Shown: piece after piece, positions 24,849 to 36,400 of the stretch
How positions within the stretch are numbered: position 1 is the stretch's first letter
Layout: every line of letters starts with the position of its first letter
NCBI GenBank assembly: GCA_035578155.1
Contig: JAPWDM010000023.1
Location: forward strand, 5,820,154 to 5,884,153
Origin: Brachynemurus nebulosus
Lineage: Eukaryota > Arthropoda > Insecta > Neuroptera > Myrmeleontidae
Reading direction: 5' to 3'
DNA length: 64,000 nt
Program-made: the position numbers and the translations under genes
Notes under the pieces: generated by a model
Told to the model about the DNA's origin: nothing
Databases searched by the model: none
What the model saw: the letters and a program-made list of their open reading frames with translations, nothing else

Positions 24849-26943
24849 CCGTCACTTGGGATAAGTTTGGCCCTTAAGGGTAACATTGGCCCAAATCTTG
24901 GAGAAAGACAGTTTGATTTACTATTAGTTAGCAAATACAGCTATCAACTTGGTTCTTGTGGCAAATGACAGGTAGCAGCACTGACTATACTCGAATGCTA
25001 AGATTGATTTAATTCCATCTTTTGCCACTGCTCCAACTTCACCGTTACTTCTTGTGAATGTTTTGTTGCAAACCAACTTTTGTTTACACATCCAGAACTA
25101 CTTAAGATTTTTGGTTGGTATATATTCAAATTTGTTTTTTCTGATACTTACCTTGTTTATTTGTAAAATGTGATTTTATAAGCTGGGGTAACTTTGGCCC
25201 AAGTATTGGGGCATGATTAGCCCAACATAGAGTCTGATGGAATTAATGAGACCTTCTTAGATCTTGAAGATTGCATTCAAGATCATGAAGCCCGCCTCCC
25301 CCTCTCAATTCTTCAGTTTTTATCGACCCGTCGAAATTTGTCGTTGGCAATTTTGTGGTTGTGAATTGTAATGGACAAAAGCACCCTGGAAGGAATGTAA
25401 GTCTTACTAGCAATGGCCCTACGGTTGAATGCATGGAGGAAAAGCTTAAATGCTGGGGGTGACCCGAAAAGAAAGACACGTTTTCTTATAACTACTGTAA
25501 AATACCTCCACCAAAAATGGCTTCAAAACGAAATCAGTTCATCGTACGAGAACTGGATGTGTTTTTGACATAGTATTTTTGTTCACATTTTTAGTATTTA
25601 AACAAAGAGTATATTATAACATGTATACATATCACATGAAAGAAATATCTTGAAAATACATACTTATTACTTTTTGTAAAATGTTAAGTTTCACTTTATC
25701 TGATCCCCAACTTATTGGACACTATACTTACGTACAACCACAATTAAGGGGGGGGGGGGGGGGTAAGGTTTTAAAAGCGAAAAAAAGACATATTTTCATG
25801 ATTTTTTTTTTTGAAGATATGAATAATATTGGCTTATTTATTTCATATACACGTTATAGTATAACATCTGAAGTATCTTTGAAAAAATTATCAATAACAA
25901 ATATCGATAAATAAGTCCGTGACAGCGAATTTCCGGAGGCGCCTCGAAAAAAAGTTGTTTTGCGATGAACATCATAACTTGGTACCGGATCATCCGAGAC
26001 AAAAAAAATGAAATGCGTTTAAAAGGCGATATGTTTCCCTAGGGAGTCAGGAAGAGTTTTTTGTATTTTTTCGATTTTTTTATTTTTGGAAGCATTTTGA
26101 AGTGAAAAACGCAATTTTTGCTAAAAATTTCGGTTAATTTTTTATTATAAACAAAAAAAAAAAATAGCAAAAAAAAAATAAAAACTCGACCTGATTACCT
26201 GTTGATTTATGTGTAGAAACAGTGTACAAAATTTCAACAAAATTGGTGAAGTAGATTTTGAGGAATGATGTTCACGAACTTCATAAATGTTGTTTGCGAG
26301 AAAATGGATTTAAAGTTTTTTATACTCAAAAATCCAAAACTAAGCATCAATAAAATGATATAATTTTTTATACTCACGCGGGTAATTATAGTGATTATAG
26401 TAAGTATTTGTTTTGTATAAGATTTGTAAGTATAAAATTAAAGTAAATTTTATACTTACCAGGTAGGCGCGTCGCGCAGCTACCAGGCTGGTATAAAAAT
26501 CGAGCATGAGGGCCGGTCGCTTGAACCGCTGTATCTTCATTAGTTTTGCTCGGATTTACTTGAAATTTTGACACAACACGCTCGACATGTTGTACATTCA
26601 GAAAAAAAATTTAAAAAACAAATGCAAAAAAAAAGTTTAAAACCCTTACCCCCCTTAAAAGTGTCTAACATTGTTCGAAATCATATTTGGTCTTAATTAC
26701 TATGGCATCTTATATTTGGGACAATGTTACCTCAAATAAAGACAAGATGGTCCCAAAATTTCAGATAATCTTAAAATGAAAATAAATAAGTTCTGAGTTT
26801 AAAATAACCAGTCAATATATACTTTGAAATATGCAGAGTTCAATAGCAAATAGTAAAAGGAAGTTTGTTAAATATATACGAGAAATATAAGGCAGTTTAC
26901 GTAAAAAAACGCAAAAATGAGCCAAACTTATCCCAAGTTACGG
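24849..26943. mobile_element. 2.1-kb TIR element with TA target duplication, pogo-like
   Basis: The left end CCGTCACTTGGGATAAGTTT (continuing GGC) is inverted at the right end with one mismatch in 23. TA flanks both sides (24847-24848 and 26944-26945). TA targets and the transposase fragment at 25336-25570 fit the pogo branch of Tc1/mariner. Much of the interior (25945-26690) is non-coding and contains further unclassified repeat sequence. Confidence 0.75.
25336..25570 (+). pseudogene. Transposon protein tail, frameshifted
   Basis: The frame from 25336 reads KFVVGNFVVVNCNGQKHPGR, then a short linker and VECMEEKLKCWG before a stop. A second frame directly after continues PEKKDTFSYNYCKIPPPKMA and SKRNQFIVRELDVF. 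Together they match a module I recall at the C-terminus of many insect transposon proteins (G-x-F-V-V-V-x-Y-x-G-x-x-x-P-G, then C-M-x-x, W-P-E-K-x-D). One frameshift separates them and the upstream catalytic part is not readable. Confidence 0.6.
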
Positions 26944-26945
26944 TA

Positions 26946-27487
26946 CTATGTTTAAATGTATCATCTGTAACAAAAATAAAATGAAAAACCATGAATATTT
27001 TTATTATGAACGTTTTAATATCACAGGATAGCAGAGTATTTAAAATTTTAATAGTTAATTAGTTAACTAAAAAGAATAAAACATATGTTTCACTATTTAA
27101 ATAATTATGGAGAATTTATTTTTATAATAATTCTTTTCATAATTAAATTACGATACTATTTTATTAATTACTTTTTCAAACATAAAAACCGGTTCCCTAA
27201 AAGAAAAAAAATTAAATACACTTTTAATTCTAAATATAAATACATAAATAATTAACATAATACTCGTATACCCTGGCAGAAAAAAAATTATGAAAATTTT
27301 CTAAAAGTTATGAAACTCTATGAAACAGTAAATTATTAAAAAATCATATTTTTTCACTTCTTATTACACGAGAGGTTCGATTTTTTCGAATAAATTTGGG
27401 TCTGCCTAACGAAAATTTGTTGACTAGCAATTTAATGAGAAGAACTGTCAATTAACAAAACGCGACAGCGAAGCTGAAGCGTTTTTG
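26946..27487. other. AT-rich spacer with a small palindrome
   Basis: AGAACTGTCAATTAAC at about 27442 and its near inverse TTGAGTTGACAGTTCT at about 27485 form a stem around a CGACAGCGAAGCTGAAGCG core. No gene. Confidence 0.5.
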
Positions 27488-27848
27488 AGTTGACAGTTCT
27501 TCGAGTTAAATTACTTTTATGCAAGAAATTTGAGTTGTAGAAAACACAAATTTATTCAGGAAAAATATAAAACTCAAGTGTAATACGGTAAGACAATTTA
27601 ACGAATAAAATAAATTTGTATAATTTATAATATTATTTAATACATTGTTACTATAGTTCTGAAATCAGTTTTTACCAAATTTACGAATTTTTGTTTCGTT
27701 TTTATCGTGTTAACCTAAAATAAAATGACCAATGAAATGTTTTGTACCATTTTTTTCGCTGTAAAAATCTATCCTAACTTTTTTTCGTGGTAAAAGTGAA
27801 AAAACTCAATATTCCTATGGAACTTGATACACATGAGTTAAATTCTCA
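27488..27848 (+). repeat. Dispersed repeat R1, uninterrupted copy
   Basis: It begins AGTTGACAGTTCTTCGAGTT and includes CTCAAGTGTAATACGGTAAG and GATACACATGAGTTAAATT. The same sequence in the same order is found at 52675-53385, where a MITE interrupts it. This copy therefore serves as the empty site. Confidence 0.85.
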
Positions 27849-27881
27849 TAGGAAATCACAAAAAATGGCCATGGCTTTAAA

Positions 27882-29767
27882 AACGCCGTGAGCAGCGGGG
27901 CCCCATCACGGTAGTCGAATTTTCCCCTTCATCTTCGGTATTGAATGTTTACAAGCGAAATGTGATTGAAAGTCTACAACCGAATTGTCATTTTGTTGGT
28001 TTCAAAACTGGTGATGAGTGTTCGGCTGATCGAGGCTTTAAAAAAAGGTTTTAAGTATTTAAGGGCTGTATCTCAGTAAATTTCAATTTTGTGCCGAAAA
28101 CAGGTAGCAGAAAAAAAACCAACACAATTCGTACGAGGGCATTCCTGCCCATGTTTATCCGCTAATTGCCTTTATGTTTTAGTTTTAAATATTAAAAAAG
28201 GACCTTAAATAGTAAACTGGAAGGCCTTTATAAAGATATTTTTTCTTTCAAAAAAAAAAAAATAAATAAATAAAAAATAAAAAAAATAAAAAATAAAAAA
28301 TTATTTCTTCGGTATTGAGTGTCTACAAGCGAAATATAATTGAAAGTCAACAAGCGATTTGTAATTTTGGTGGTTTCAAAACTGATAATGAGTGTCCGGT
28401 TGATCGGCGCTTTATAAAAAGATTTTAAGTTTTTAAGGGCTGAATCTCAGTAAATTTCAATTTTGTGCCGATAGAAGTTAACAGGGAAAAAGCCAGCACA
28501 ATTCGTACGAGGGCATTTCTATCCATGCTTATCCGCCAATTGCCTTTGTGTTTTACTTTTAAATATTAAAAAAGGAACTTAAATAGTAAACTGGAAGGCT
28601 TTTATGAAGATATTTTTTCTTTCCAAAAAAATCCAAAATTTCTATTTTATAAATAATAAAAATCCAAAATTCCTAAATAATAATTAAATAAATAAATAAA
28701 CAGTGACTTTAATAACATTTGCAAATTACTTAATATGTATGTATTTCATTTGTTAAAAAATTGTATTCACTTTTTTTTAAATTTTTTAAAATTACTATTC
28801 GCCTACTTGTATTTACAATAAAAGTAATGCATTTAAAACACATTTAACAATAGCATTCAATTCCGATGTAAAAATGGAAGAAGTGGGGGGAAAAGTAATG
28901 TGGACTCACTAAAAGGTACTAGCTGGATACTAACTGAATCTGAAACTGAATTTCAGCCCTCGAGGTTTCCTTAGAGAGTCTCTAGATGTGTTAGAAAACA
29001 AGCAAAAAAATTAAGGAAATATTGGCGTAAAAATCGTGGGGGTAAGGGTTAAAAGTTGAAACCGCCAAAAAACAGTGTCTGGCTATTAGCTTAACCTGTA
29101 TACAAAATTTCAGCCCTCTAGGTTTATTTGGGGAGATTTTGACCCGAACGAAACTGTTAAAAAACAAGAAAAATCATGTTCTTTTGGGTATAAAAATGGT
29201 GGGGGTAGGGGTTAAAAGTCGAGACCCCCAAAAGGCACCCCCTTGATACTAACTCAATCCGAATACAAAATTTCGGCCCTTTAGGTTTATTTGGGTGACC
29301 TGTGCGAGTGGTACAAACTTCGAAAACGTCGAAAATGCATGAAATTGTAGCTTAAAAATGAGGGGGGTGGGGGTAAAATATTAAAACCTCCAAAAAGCAC
29401 AACCTAGGTACGAACTTTATCAACACACCAAATTTCAACCCTCTACGTTAATTCTGGGGGGCTGGGGGCCTGTTAGATCCAGCGAATATCGTTTTTCCCC
29501 CCCCCTCTACTCCCACCAAATATCCTAGGAAGCTGAATTTTGGATATGTTGTAGATAATTGACCGAAACATTATTTAAAACCGGTTTGGAAAAGTTTTAT
29601 TGCTTTTCCGCCCCCCACCACCCCCTTAAAGGTCGGGTCAGAAAAAAAATTTGCCCAAAATTTGACCCCACTTTGATAGTATGAGGTGCCTCGAAAATGA
29701 GCCCCATTTACCAAATTTCATCTCTTAACTTCCATAGGGGGGCCCTACACAAATTAAAAGGTGGCGG

Positions 29768-29841
<74 letters not shown>

Positions 29842-29963
29842 CATTTTTTTTTCTACATATTCGTGTTCTATGGGTCCGAAAACGGATAGCGCCCCTACTC
29901 TCTCCTCTCGCAGCTCTTATCGTATAGACTGTATAAGTCTAATTTTTGGAGAAAATTCGACTA
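27882..29963 (-). mobile_element. Helentron-like element, copy 2, with internal duplication
   Basis: It has the same ends, 3' hairpin and TA microsatellite (29769-29837) as copy 1. The segment beginning CTTCGGTATTGAATGTTTAC is present twice (27938 and about 28307), so this copy is about 370 bp longer. The second pass is more diverged, which suggests two fused elements of different age rather than a recent slip. Confidence 0.72.
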
Positions 29964-29974
29964 ATAAAAAAAAA

Positions 29975-31474
29975 AACGCCGTGAGCAGCGGGGCCCCATC
30001 ACGGTAGTCGAATTTTCCCCTTCATCTTCGGTATTGAATGTCTACAAGCGAAATGTGATTGAAAGTCTACAACCGAATTGTCATTTTGTTGGTTTCAAAA
30101 CTGGTGATGAGTGTTCGGCTGATCGAGGCTTTAAAAAAAGGTTTTAAGTATTTAAGGGCTGTATCTCAGTAAATTTCAATTTTGTGCCGAAAACAGGTAG
30201 CAGAAAAAAAGCCAACACAATTCGTACGAGGACATTCCTGCCCATGTTTATCCGCTAATTGCCTTTATGTTTTAGTTTTAAAAATTAAAAAAGGACCTTA
30301 AATAGTAAACTGGAAGGCCTTTATAAAGATATTTTTTCTTTCCAAAAAAATCCAAAATTTCTATTTTATAAATACTAAAAATCCAAAATTCCTAATTTAT
30401 AAATAAACAGTGACTTTAATAACATTTTTAAATTACTTAATATGTATGTATTTCATTTGTCATAAAAGTAAGTTCACTTTTTTTTAAATTTTTTAAAATT
30501 ACTATTCGCCTACTTGTATTTAGAATAAACATAATGCTTTTAAAACACATTTAACAATAGCATTCAATTCCGATGTAAAAATGGGAGAAGTGGGGGGAAA
30601 AGTGATGCGGACTCCCTACAAGGTACTAGCTGGATACTAACTGAATACACGTACAAAATTTCAGCCCTCTAGGTTTCCTTATGGAGTCTCTAGAACATGT
30701 TAGAAAACAAGCAAAAAAATTAAGGAAATATTGGCGTAAAAATCGTGGGGGTAAGGGTTAAAAGTTGAAACCTCCAAAAAACAGTGTCTGGCTATTAGCT
30801 TAACCTGTACACCAAATTTCAGCCCTCTAGGTTTATTTGGGGAGATTTTGACCCGAACGAAACTGTTAAAAAACAAGAAAAATCATGTTCTTTTGGGTAT
30901 AAAAATGGTGGGGGTAGGGGTTAAAAGTCGAGACCCCCAAAAGGCACCCCCTTGATACTAACTCAATCCGAATACAAAATTTCAGCCCTCTAGGTTTATT
31001 CGGGTGACCTGTGCGAGTGGTACAAACTTCGAAAACGTCGAAAATGCATGAAATTGTAGCTTAAAAATGAGGGGGGTGGGGGTAAAATATAAAACCTCCA
31101 AAAAGCACAACCTAGGTACGAACTTTATCAACACACCAAATTTCAACCCTCTACGTTAATTCTGGGGGGCTGGGGGCCTGTTAGATCCAGCGAAAATCGT
31201 TTTTCCCCCCTCTACTCCCACCATATCATCCTAGGAAGCTGAATTTTGGATATGTTGTAGATAATTGACCGGAACATTATTTAAAACCGGTTTGGAAAAG
31301 TTTTATTGCTTTTCCGCCCCCCACCACCCCCTTAAAGGTCGGGTCCGAAAAAAAATTTGCCCAAAATTTGACCCCACTTTGATAGTATTGTTGTGCATCG
31401 GAATAAGCCCCACTTACCAAATTTCATCTCTTAACTTCCATAGGGGGGCCCTACACATATTAAAAGGTTGCGGG

Positions 31475-31539
<65 letters not shown>

Positions 31540-31663
31540 CATCTTTTTTTTTTACATAATCGTGTTCTACGGGTCCGAAAACGGATAGCGCCCCTGGTCT
31601 CGCCTCTCGCAGCTCTTATCGTATAGACTGTATAAGTCTAATTTTTCGGAGAAAATTCGACTA
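29975..31663 (-). mobile_element. Helentron-like element, copy 3, head-to-tail with copy 2
   Basis: It starts only about 11 bp (A-rich) after copy 2 ends and has the same orientation. It is closely similar to copy 1 throughout, including the TA microsatellite at 31478-31534. Head-to-tail arrays are common in rolling-circle elements. Confidence 0.72.
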
Positions 31664-31884
31664 ATTATGCATTATGTATTCTAAAATATTATGATTATGA
31701 GTTATGGAATAACAACTGTGAAAAAATATGAACATCTATTACATCTGAATGTCTGAAAATCTATTAGAATCTCTGTTTTTTAACTATTAATTTCTGACAA
31801 ACGATGAATTCTTCAAAAAAATGTATATGATAATGAATTGTGGTCCAAATTTGGATATCTTTTTCACAGTCTTCCATAAATTCA

Positions 31885-33203
31885 AATTTAAATATTGAAA
31901 ATATTTAAAGTTTTAATTACTTTGTCAATTTCACGAAAAAATAATAACCTTTTTACTTAACGCGTTTTCAACCTTTTCGGCCATCATCAGAGTAAATTGA
32001 TGAAATTAAAATGATGAGAATTTATAGCTAAAGAAGATGTGTAGGAGGGGTGTAATATTATTGAAAGTAAATTGAAAAAAACCCATAAATTTTTATTTCT
32101 GAACAACTGTACGTGCAAAGTTAAAAGCAATCGAAAAACCAGTTTGTAGGTACCTATATGGCCAAGTTATTTTTACGTAATATTATGACTGTTCTAAATG
32201 ACTTGTTTATGAATAAATTAAACCAGGGGTGTTCAAAATTATTGAAGGCTTGATGTAATTATATTCGTTCAGAAATTCATTTTCAATAAGGGGGAATTAT
32301 TTTGATCATTTTGATCGTTTGAGACTTCTACTTGTGGGTCACTGTTCAATCTATTAATTTCCAGAGCCTCTAAAAGATTCAGTTTTATACCCTTTTGATA
32401 AACGTGTAGAACTTTTGGTTTATGATCTGTTTTGGGGAAATGACCTGTTTCCAAGATATGTAGACCAAAGTGCCTTAGTGTAAGAGACCACTGGTCTAAC
32501 TGGATATTCCTTCTTGTGTAATTTAATGAGACCGTAGAGTTTAGGGGGCTTCCGGGTTCATTGGGATGATTTGGTGTTTTTGGATTGGTGTTATATGAAT
32601 ATGTTAAGTTGTGATACATGAGTTTTAAGAGTGTTTGTAAACTTTGCTGTCGGGTCTTTGATGGGTGTGAGGCCTTGGTCGTTTAAAAGTGAGAAAATTT
32701 TGTTTTCGTAATCTGTTTTTCGAATGATAACAGTTGTATTCCCTTTTTCTGCTTTTGTGAGTATGAGGTCGTTTTGTGTAATTTTGCGTTTTAAACTATT
32801 TATAGATTTATATTTCTGAACAAATGTAATTACATCAAGCCTTCAGTAATTTTGAACACACCGAGTTTAATTTATTCATAAACAAGTCATTTAGAACAGT
32901 CATAATATTAGGTAAAAATAACTCTACCATGTCGGTACCTACAAACTGGTTTTTCGATTGCTTTCAACTTTGCACGTACAGTTGTTCCGAAACAGAAATT
33001 TATGGGTTTTTCCAAATTTACTTTCAATAATATTACATCCCTCCTACACATCTTCATTAGATGTAAATTCTCATCATATTATTTTCATCAATTTACTCTG
33101 ATGATGGCCGAAAAGACTGAAAACGCGTTAAGTTATTAAGCGAAAAATTATTTTTTCCTAAAATTGACCAAATAATTAAAACTTTAAATATTTTCAATAT
33201 TTA
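31885..33203 (-). mobile_element. Deleted Penelope-like retroelement with inverted terminal repeats
   Basis: Inverted arms of about 390 bp (31885-32272 and 32813-33203) flank a 540-bp core. Both arms contain TGATGATGGCCGAAAA followed by GAAAACGCGTT on the outward strand. The core encodes, on the minus strand, two pieces of a Penelope-like polyprotein (next entry). Inverted or tandem pseudo-LTRs are known for Penelope-like elements. The element ends about 117 bp before the first btsz-like exon. Confidence 0.68.
32269..32793 (-). pseudogene. Penelope-like polyprotein remnants: RT start joined to endonuclease-side end
   Basis: Frame one (32793 down to about 32600) reads NDLILTKAEKGNTTVIIRKT, then DYENKIFSLLNDQGLTPIKD. 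This matches the opening of Penelope-like reverse transcriptases (T-K-A-D-K-G-N-x-x-V, D-Y). Frame two (32619-32269) ends with LHILETGHFPKTDHKPKVLH, then KGIKLNLLEALEI. This matches the segment after the GIY-YIG core (H-L-x-x-T-G-H, L-H, K-G-x-x-L-N-x-L-E-x-L-E-I). The catalytic palm and the endonuclease core are missing, so a large internal deletion with a frame change has occurred. Confidence 0.68.
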
Positions 33204-33320
33204 AGATGAAATTTCACGAAGTAAATCTCTCAACAATGAATTATTTAATTTCAAATTTGTCATAATTTTTCTCATAGATTTTTTTCCGTCAAGGTATATA
33301 AATTTTCAAATTTGTTTCAG

Positions 33321-33469
33321 GGAGATTCAAGCAGCAACAGGTGAATGGATACACGAGTTCAAACGGCGATCGAGTTTACGACGCGAAAATAGTCGTACAA
33401 GTGGACTCAATCTTCAACCAGCCGCTGATATCATTAAACGAACTATTCGGCGTTCTTGGACCATATCAA
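33321..33469 (+). CDS. btsz: Exon encoding the second half of a Slp-type Rab-binding domain
   Basis: The acceptor is a pyrimidine-rich tract ending TTTCAG at 33320 and the donor is GTACGT at 33470. The exon is 149 nt: one base finishing a split codon, 49 full codons, and one base starting the next. It encodes a segment beginning EIQAATGEW, followed by a run rich in Arg, Lys and Ser and ending in IIKRTIRRSWTIS. In Slp proteins the matching segment follows the zinc-finger or linker part of the SHD, in the form K-x-A-T-G-D/E-W followed by an amphipathic basic stretch; this is my basis for the family call. No upstream partner exon was found between 1 and 33320, so it probably lies outside the window. 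An ATG at 33341 opens a 93-codon frame running into the intron, but that frame is not the spliced one. Confidence 0.82.
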
Positions 33470-36400
33470 GTACGTGTTTCCTGGATTAAAACAACTTCAT
33501 TTCTCTTGTACTGTTTCTGTTTATTAAGGAAAAAAATTGATCCATCTACTCACTTTCCAGTAAGGGAAAATATTTTAAAAAATTTAGAAAAAATTTTTAG
33601 TATACTTTCTGCTGCACATTAATTGAAACCTACACCTGTAGCATGCACACGCAAAGTTTTATGTTGATCGATCGAAAGATGTAGAAATTATTCGAGTATA
33701 ACCAACCGACATAATTAGACGAAATTACAAGACTTTTGACGTGTCTGTTCGGAAACCTAAAAAATCAGTTGACATACCAAAGTCTCATACTACTGCTCTT
33801 TATTCCACGAAAATATTGAATTTTCCAATTTACAACAATTTTTCAATTTTCTAGATCCGCAGCCAAGATGGAGTTATTTACGCAGTTCTGCCGAATTTAG
33901 ACCGTACAGTAGCCTACCACGTGGTCAAGATGTAGAATCATACCCATCACTTCTTCCTCATCAAACATCCACAACATCATGCCAACAACAACCACAACAA
34001 CAACAACAACAACAACAACAACAGAAGCAGCAGCTTCAGCGTCCAAGTAGTAAATCACCAGAACCTTTATTATCTCCAGTATCGCCTTCTACTACACGTC
34101 GGGAACCATCCCCGCAACCACCTTTATCCCCACGTCTATTATCGCCACGAATGCATACACAGGAACTTCGACGATCGTACACCGACGGACAATCAATATA
34201 TGTATCACCGCTCCTTCGTCAAAAATCCCCTAAACGTGAACCCTCACCAGAATTTGTACGACCAGCCATAGAAATTGATGATAATGTGTTAAAACCAAAA
34301 TCACCATGCGGTAGAATCTCACCACGTCGTTCCCCATTACAGGATCGTCGATTATTCCCGGAAGCATTAAATATCTCACCATCGAAAATTGAACATCCTC
34401 CCCGACGAATATCACCATTGGCAAAAGCTTATTCCGAAGAGCCAAAAATACCTCATAGTCCCCAACAAGCTCGGCCCCAGTTGCGTGCATTCTCATCACA
34501 AGGTTCACAAGACTTGCCTAAACCGCCCAGTCAAATCCCACCCCCAAAATTTTTTTCAGAACTTGCAAAAAAAGTAGCCGCTGAAAATTCTAATAGAGAA
34601 ACAACTATCCCCCCATCTTCATCCCCTAAATTACCTCATTCGCCCAGCAAAATTCCATCCCCGCGTAAAAAAAATTATCCTCGTAACGAATTTTTCGACA
34701 GTATTGATAGCTCACCGAAATTTGCTCCGCGTAAAGTGAGCGGATCGGCAACCAGTTTTGAGGAAGTTGTAAAAGCTGTGATGGAACGCAAAGCCAGTGA
34801 AGATAAAAGTGCATCCTTCGAAAAACGTGTTAGTTTTGAAAGTGAGTTAACCGAATCTCGAAAAAGTTCATTATACGCGAAAGATGATATTAAAATTAAA
34901 TCAGAAAGTTCCTTACTTAAATCAAAAACATCCGGCAAAGATATTGATCCGGAAAAACTTAAGTCGTATTCAACAGACGATAAACGTTACCAACCTCTTT
35001 TAAATTTAAAAAGTGATGCCGAGTTAACAAGTGTTGCTGCTACGTGTAAAAATCTCGAAGATCTTTCAACGATGGGTCTGTCGACCGAAGAAGGTGATGT
35101 GGAAGTTTTAAGTGGTACACTCTTTCGTAAAGTGACAGTTAAAAGACGCCGACAAGAGATGAAAAAAGTTTCTGCCATTGATAATGGTAAGTTTTTAATA
35201 TAGCTTTCTAACATTTCTATGAAACCTATGCTTTTTGTTGCAATTTAATTACTCATTTTGTTCAGTTACTAAACCATTTTGCTCATTAACAATAAAATAA
35301 ATGACTAATTTTCAAATTTGCTTAACTCTTGTAACAAACACAGCTAAAAAAAAAAATAGAAGTTAACCTGCAAATTCACTCACGTGGTATTTGAAATTAT
35401 GACATCAAGTTAAATTTCAAATATTTTTCCCCAGGGGAATCAAATTTTTCTCAAGGTAAAAATAGCCTTTGTCCTTCCACATCTTCCCAACTTTCACTAT
35501 TATATACAAAGTTTCAAACTGATTGATTAAGCGGTTGAAGTCTGCAGGCAGGGTCGGATTACCCAATAGGCCTAGGAAGGCGGCGAAAGTTGTAAAATGA
35601 CGTTTTTTGGGCTCGCCAGTTATTTTTTTAAGGGCGAGTCGAAAAAAAATAGGAAAAGTTACGATTTTCTTGTATTTCAGCAAAAAGTTGCGATGGCATT
35701 TTTCACGGTGCCTAAACCTAAAGCAACACTTTCGGTTAATATGGCCCTGTCTGCAGGGTAAACAAAATACGTTTATTGTGGTTTTTATAGTACTACTGTT
35801 TCAATATAGGCAATTCTTACGACGATTATGTAAACACTAGTATATAAATGTTTAAGTGAATAACAAATTTTATAATAACACAGTAAAAGTTGAATGGACC
35901 ATGCTAGAAATTTTAAAGAAATCTTTAGGAAGATTAGTTATCGGAAAATGTTGATTTTTAGATTTTTTTTATATTTAGTAATATGTAGAATGTATATTTC
36001 ATTAAAGACTTCTATTTTAGAATTCAATCTCTAATAAGTTTAGAAGTCTCTAATATGCTTATCATTTTATTTACGCTTTTTAGGGCTTTGAAAAATTTTA
36101 ATAAATGTGCTGACGTCACCACATTAAAAAATTTCCTTTTTCTCAAATCAAGCTTTATGGGCGTGATTTAAGTTAGGGTGATTAGTCCAATTAGAGTAAT
36201 TTGGATGTAGACTTGTAGAAATATGACTAACTTGACAAAAGTTTTATTTTTACTAGTTCTCTACATGCTTCATTTTAGTAAAAATAGAAAGTACAACTAT
36301 GAAAACTTGTGATTTGCATTCCAATTTCATCATTCTATCATTTTATTTACGGATTTTAAGGCATCGAAATATCTTTCCGCGATTTAGTATGTAAAAATAA

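Noticed and set aside
33341..33622. 93-codon frame starting inside the Rab-binding exon
   Set aside because: It uses a different frame and runs through the GTACGT donor into the intron.
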